From Alphaproteobacteria bacterium (lineage in GTDB: Bacteria; Pseudomonadota; Alphaproteobacteria; JANQMY01), in assembly GCA_028289425.1 (NCBI GenBank), contig JANQPL010000009.1, forward strand, positions 248,001-312,000: DNA of 64,000 nucleotides, read 5' to 3'. Of this stretch, positions 60,227 through 64,000 are shown piece after piece. The translations under genes and the position numbers were made by a program. Below the pieces are notes generated by a model that did not search any database, was not told where the DNA came from, and saw only the letters and a program-made list of their open reading frames with translations. Positions within the stretch are counted from its first letter, which is position 1. Each line of letters begins with the position of its first letter.

Positions 60227-61050
60227 TGATCCTTCTTTCCTAAAGCCAGTTGAACAACAAACAAAGGGTTGTTGAGAGGGGCGGTGCAACGGCAGAAAAC
60301 CTTGGCAGCATTGCCCCAGATGTGCACTCATTCCTACTTCAGAGGGTATGAATAGGCGCTGAATACCGCCCTCCCAGACGATATTCAACTTAATTGTGAG
60401 TGAAGATTAACAGCCGTTTTCCAGCAAAAATAGGCTGTTTTCGCCCTAATTCGACTTTTGTTTGGCCTCAGCACCATCTGATCCGGTGTACATCGTCGAA
60501 TATTACAATTTGACAACTTTTTGTGACGCCTGAGGAACTAGAGCATTAAGGTTAGATCTGATAGCTCTGACTGGTTTTGTGGGGCCCTGTTGGGTCCGGC
60601 GGCCAGCTTTCTCCGCTCGACTGGGATTGAGAAGACGTGGTGGAGAGGTCATTCCGTCGCCGGATGGGTACCAAACTAATAACCTGAAGTTGCACAACAA
60701 GAACAAGCAACTATTGGGACGAAATACGATGTGGGGCACTTGCAACGGGCCGTAATTTGGCTTCTGCGCAAGAATCGATAATGTTATAAGCGGGTTGAAA
60801 AAATTGGACATGTCTCGACCAGGCTGGGTGTGTGGAGCAATTGTCTGAAATTTGACATCAGCAGATCGGGTGATCCTCGACGCCCGGTGCGCATGCGAAG
60901 AATTCACTGACCAAGATTGGGGGATGGGGATAGAGCGACTAACGGTTTAACCGTGCACTGTCTAATTTCTTCCAAACACTGTGTTGCCAGAAAGCCCAGC
61001 AGAATTGAGTGCGAGTAATGGCGTAAGCCGATTAGGGCAGGCTGATTTAT
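60227..61050. other. 824-base gap without a convincing gene
   Basis: This gap separates the DUF2141 gene from the acyl-AMP ligase. It has AT-rich stretches (60370-60430, 60500-60520). I see no RNA gene, intact insertion sequence or known motif; a leftward 134-codon frame at 60503-60907 has no recognisable protein features and is not called. It may carry the divergent promoters of its flanking genes. Confidence 0.5.
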
Positions 61051-62808
61051 ATGAGACAAAAAACACAGACCGTAAATCCTGATTTGGCATTCAATCCAGC
61101 CCATTTCGCCTCTTTGGTGGAAGGCCTGGAATATGCCGCGCGTGGACAGACCGGTTTCAACTTTTACTCCGTGCGTGGAGAACTAAATCACGCCCTTCCC
61201 TACTCGGAATTGTCAGAACGCGCAAAACACATCGGCGCTCGCTTGAGCGGATTGGGCCTTCCACGCCATTCGCGGATTGCCGTTTTGGCGGAAACAATTC
61301 CGGAATTTTCAATCTTCTTCTTCGCGTGTCAATTCGCCGGCCTGCTGCCCGTACCGGTGCCGCTTCCGGTGAGCTTGGGCGGTAAGGCATCCTATATTAA
61401 TCGGCTGAAAGGGTTGGTTGCGGCGGCAAACGTTTCTGCGGTCGTGTCGTCGGAGGATCTTGTTGAGTTGGTCCGGGAAGCAGTGACCGACCTGCCCGGC
61501 TGCATTGTGGGCTCCCACAATGATTTCGCCTCCCTTGAGGCAACCGCCGATTTGTCGCCCTTGCAGCCCGATGAACCCGCATACATTCAGTATTCATCCG
61601 GCAGCACGAGCAAGCCAAAGGGAATTGTAATTTCGCAGCGGGCGATCACGCACAATGCCCGGGGCATCCTGAATAGCGGGTTGGAAGCAAAATCCGGCGA
61701 TCGCGCATTCTCGTGGCTGCCGCTCTATCACGACATGGGATTGGTAGGCTTTTGCCTTACGCCTTTGCTGTCCCAGATCACGACCGACTATATGGCGACG
61801 GCGGACTTTGCTCGGCGTCCCCTGAATTGGCTTCGCTTGATCTCGGAGAACAAAGGCACCATTGCCTTCAGCCCCTCGTTCGGTTTCGACCTTTGCACGC
61901 GGCGTGCCGCTAATCGAGACACGGAAGAATTCGATCTTTCCTCCTGGCGCATAGCCGGCATTGGCGGAGATATGATCCGCGCGGATGTGCTCGACCGGTT
62001 TGCCGACCGCTTCGGGGCGAACGGCTTCAAACGCAAAGCCTTCCTGCCGAGTTATGGTCTTGCGGAATCCACTCTTGCCGTCAGCTTTGCGCGCGTCGAC
62101 GAAACCTTCAAGACCGATCGAGTCGATCTGAAAGAATTCTCACGCACTGGCCATGCAACGCCCGCCAAGCAAATCGACGACGCGCTCAATACTCGCCAGT
62201 TTGTATTCTGCGGAACCAACTTGCCGGGTCACGAAATCAGCGTTCGAGATGAAGACGGCGCGCCGATCGAAGACCGGGTAGTTGGCCACGTATTCATTCG
62301 TGGTCCGAGTTTGACGGACGGTTTCTTCGACAATCCCGCCATGACTCAAAGAACTATTTCGGAAGACGGTTGGCTCGATACCGGCGATCTCGGCTACATG
62401 GTGGACGGCAATCTTGTGGTAACCGGCCGCAGCAAGGATCTCATCATTATCAATGGCCGGAACATATGGCCCCAAGATATTGAGTGGGCGGTCGAACGCC
62501 TTCCCGGCTTGCGCGGCGGCGATGCGGCGGCGTTTTCCGTTGAAGATCAGAGTACGGAAAATGTTGTTGTGGTCGTTCAATGCCGACTTCGCGGCACTGA
62601 AGAGCGTGCGGCCCTGATGCATGACGTCGGGGCGACCGTGCGCGCGGTTGCCGGCGTCGATTGCCTGACCGTGTTGGCCAAACCGGGAAGTTTGCCGATG
62701 ACCTCGTCGGGCAAACTGTCGAGAGCGGCCTCGAAGAAGCAATATCTCGACGGGGAGTATGCCGTGGTAGATCCGGTGCGCGAACCGATTCGAGTTGCTG
62801 TGGGCTAA
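61051..62808 (+). CDS. Fatty acyl-AMP ligase/acyl-ACP synthetase (FAAL, ANL superfamily)
   Basis: 585 residues, longer than CoA ligases, as in FadD32-like FAALs. YIQYSSGSTSKPKGIVIS is the A3 loop. The FAAL-type text ISENKGTIAFSPSFGFDLCTRRAANRDTEEFDLSSWRIAGIGGDMIRADVLDRF is characteristic, together with LPSYGLAESTLAVSF, GDLGYMVDGNLVVTGRSKDLIIINGRNIWPQDIE and the C-terminal TSSGKLSRAASKKQYLDG (A10 Lys). It activates a fatty acid as adenylate and loads it onto an acyl carrier protein. The order ligase - epimerase (CerR-like) - ACP matches known ceramide loci, where such a ligase supplies the acyl-ACP for serine palmitoyltransferase. Confidence 0.9.
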   Translation: MRQKTQTVNPDLAFNPAHFASLVEGLEYAARGQTGFNFYSVRGELNHALPYSELSERAKHIGARLSGLGLPRHSRIAVLAETIPEFSIFFFACQFAGLLPVPVPLPVSLGGKASYINRLKGLVAAANVSAVVSSEDLVELVREAVTDLPGCIVGSHNDFASLEATADLSPLQPDEPAYIQYSSGSTSKPKGIVISQRAITHNARGILNSGLEAKSGDRAFSWLPLYHDMGLVGFCLTPLLSQITTDYMATADFARRPLNWLRLISENKGTIAFSPSFGFDLCTRRAANRDTEEFDLSSWRIAGIGGDMIRADVLDRFADRFGANGFKRKAFLPSYGLAESTLAVSFARVDETFKTDRVDLKEFSRTGHATPAKQIDDALNTRQFVFCGTNLPGHEISVRDEDGAPIEDRVVGHVFIRGPSLTDGFFDNPAMTQRTISEDGWLDTGDLGYMVDGNLVVTGRSKDLIIINGRNIWPQDIEWAVERLPGLRGGDAAAFSVEDQSTENVVVVVQCRLRGTEERAALMHDVGATVRAVAGVDCLTVLAKPGSLPMTSSGKLSRAASKKQYLDGEYAVVDPVREPIRVAVG

Positions 62809-62884
62809 CACCACTTTCTAACTTGAGCGCTTCTCGCAACGACGGGCGGCACACGGTCCCAAAGACGCGACCTATCGGCTAATC

Positions 62885-63823
62885 ATGACCCGAACCATTG
62901 CGCTCACCGGCGCCACAGGATTCATAGGCCAACACGTCCAATCACATGCTGCCGACCTAGGTTGGCAGATTCGCTCACTTACCCGCCGAGACCCCGCAGC
63001 CAAGTCGGTCGCGAATGTGGAGTGGATCCGCGGGTCCCTAGACGACGCGCAGACGCTCAAAACCCTATGCCAGGGCGCCGACGCTGTGGTGCACTGCGCG
63101 GGCGCGATCAAGGCCACCACGCCAAACGGTTTTTTCAAAACCAATGTTGGCGGCACCGAAACCTTGGCGCACGCCGCCGCCCAGATGGGATGCCGGAAGA
63201 TGGTCTATTTGTCCTCCCTGGCGGCCCGAGAGCCCTCGCTGTCCGACTACGCCGCCAGCAAGCGAAAAAGCGAAGAGGTGCTTTCCGAAAACGCAAACAT
63301 GACCCGATGGACGATCTTGCGGCCACCAGCGGTTTACGGTCCCGGCGACCGTGAAACCCTCAAGGTCTTTCGATTCATGAAGCATGGTATTGCCCTGGTG
63401 CCCGGTTCGATACGGAACCGCACGTCTTTCATTCATCTGCATGACCTCAGCCGCGCGGTGGTCGCCTGCGTCGACGCAGAAGCAGTCAACCAAATGACAA
63501 TCGAACTGCGGGACGATCAAGCCGGTGGTTATGATTGGCGGCAAATTTGCGAAGCGGCAACAGCGGCCTTCGGGCGCGCGGTATCATGCCTGACGCTGCC
63601 GCAGTTCGCGGTTTGGCCCGTCGCCCTATTGAACGAGACCCTGTCGCATCTTTCCGGCCGCCCCGCCATACTGACGCGGGGGAAGCTTCGTGAGATGTTT
63701 CATGAAGATTGGTCCGTTGGCGAAAATGTGCTCTGTGCCCATACGGATTGGCGCCCCGAATATGATCTGCCTACAGGCTTTGCCCAAACGGTCAATTGGT
63801 ATCAAGAGGCCGGTTGGCTTTGA
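62885..63823 (+). CDS. cerR: NAD-dependent epimerase/dehydratase, CerR-like ceramide reductase candidate
   Basis: 312 residues, extended SDR. The cofactor loop is IALTGATGFIGQHVQSHAADLGW at the N-terminus; the SDR catalytic pair is likely in SDYAASKRKSEEVLSE (Y-x-x-S-K). AAVYGPGDRETLKVFRFMKHGIALVPG is an extended-SDR substrate segment. CerR-type enzymes reduce the 3-oxo group of oxidised ceramide in bacterial sphingolipid synthesis; the assignment rests on position between the FAAL and an ACP, as in Caulobacter-type loci, not on sequence identity. Confidence 0.65.
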   Translation: MTRTIALTGATGFIGQHVQSHAADLGWQIRSLTRRDPAAKSVANVEWIRGSLDDAQTLKTLCQGADAVVHCAGAIKATTPNGFFKTNVGGTETLAHAAAQMGCRKMVYLSSLAAREPSLSDYAASKRKSEEVLSENANMTRWTILRPPAVYGPGDRETLKVFRFMKHGIALVPGSIRNRTSFIHLHDLSRAVVACVDAEAVNQMTIELRDDQAGGYDWRQICEAATAAFGRAVSCLTLPQFAVWPVALLNETLSHLSGRPAILTRGKLREMFHEDWSVGENVLCAHTDWRPEYDLPTGFAQTVNWYQEAGWL

Positions 63824-63920
63824 GCACGCACGTCAATTTGCATGGTATACTGGCGCAAATTTGTTAGAACAATTCAAGCAGTGGACGGCCCCGCGTCCCG
63901 CTGCCAAATTTCGGGGTGAT

Positions 63921-64000
63921 ATGAACTCTCAGAAAACGGACGATCCCGTCTTTTCAAAGGTGTGCGAGCTGCTCGCCCCTTTCAACAAAGACAATGTCGA
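63921..64000 (+). CDS. Acyl carrier protein (5' part, cut by window edge)
   Basis: An ATG at 63921 opens MNSQKTDDPVFSKVCELLAPFNKDNV, then the window ends. The start resembles small acyl carrier proteins in ceramide loci (F-x-K-V-C-x-L-x-x-P-F-N-K). The serine that carries phosphopantetheine lies beyond the edge. The gene is 97 bases after the CerR-like stop, in the same direction as the ligase. Confidence rests on the N-terminal text plus gene order. Confidence 0.6.
   Translation, partial: MNSQKTDDPVFSKVCELLAPFNKDNV

Noticed and set aside
60503-60907. Leftward 134-codon open frame
   Set aside because: No recognisable motif, no ribosome site, low-complexity basic tail; not supported as a gene.

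Overview
The window reads as a stretch of chromosome from a metabolically versatile alphaproteobacterium. The grounds are the moderately high GC, dense genes with ATGA/TAATG-type overlaps, alphaproteobacterial intergenic repeats (GTCATCCCGG... and CCTCCCCTTGATGGGGGAGG-like), a hopanoid cyclase, and what looks like the start of a Caulobacter-type ceramide locus at the right edge. The lineage cannot be fixed more precisely from sequence alone. I see no tRNA, rRNA, CRISPR array, phage or intact insertion sequence.

Layout. 0-1.1 kb: a truncated GNAT acetyltransferase and a crotonase-fold protein. 1.37-3.05 kb: an unusual inner-membrane protein with a cytoplasmic TIR domain, one membrane span, and a predicted periplasmic Fn3-like plus solute-binding (SBP_bac_3-like) sensor. 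This is the most unusual gene of the window. 3-12.7 kb: small catabolic units (amidohydrolase, Rieske oxygenase with TetR, GFA protein, two GSTs, acyl-CoA synthetase, DUF1330-TetR operon, PRISE-like reductase). 12.9-22.3 kb: a DUF6817-type gene and then an aromatic ring-degradation locus. That locus has two acyl-CoA-dehydrogenase-fold flavin monooxygenases around a TetR gene, Rieske dioxygenase alpha and beta subunits, a cis-dihydrodiol dehydrogenase, an extradiol ring-cleavage dioxygenase, a luciferase-like oxidoreductase and two DUF1330 proteins. 22.3-26.9 kb: housekeeping-like genes (Cys-repeat secreted protein, cold-shock protein, DEAD-box helicase, methyltransferase, VTT membrane protein, TetR).

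26.9-50 kb: a long region of terminal-oxidation and CoA-thioester genes. It holds an LLM oxidoreductase, a CoA-transferase, an FAD oxidoreductase, an EthD-like protein, a CYP153-like cytochrome P450 with a divergent TetR, an acyl-CoA synthetase, an SDR, crotonases, an AlkJ-like GMC alcohol dehydrogenase, an MFS carrier, an acyl-CoA dehydrogenase, and an isolated squalene-hopene cyclase. A plausible but untested reading is terminal hydroxylation of an aliphatic substrate by the P450, oxidation by the GMC enzyme, CoA activation and beta-oxidation. Four intergenic gaps here carry long, very GC-rich inverted repeats.

50-64 kb: envelope lipid genes. There is an Asp/Asn beta-hydroxylase-like (LpxO-like) dioxygenase, a HAD phosphatase, two GT4 and one GT2 glycosyltransferases, a TupA-like ATP-grasp protein, a polytopic membrane protein, LptF and LptG, a DUF2141 protein, and then a fatty acyl-AMP ligase, an NAD-epimerase (CerR-like) and the first codons of an acyl carrier protein. 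The ligase-epimerase-ACP order matches that known beside serine palmitoyltransferase in ceramide-making bacteria. I infer a (glyco)sphingolipid synthesis and export locus that continues beyond the window.

Regulation: five TetR genes are present, and each has a candidate inverted repeat in its neighbouring divergent or upstream gap. The clearest is at the P450/TetR gap, where two TACAAC-N3-GTTGTA palindromes form overlapping, mirror-symmetric divergent promoters.
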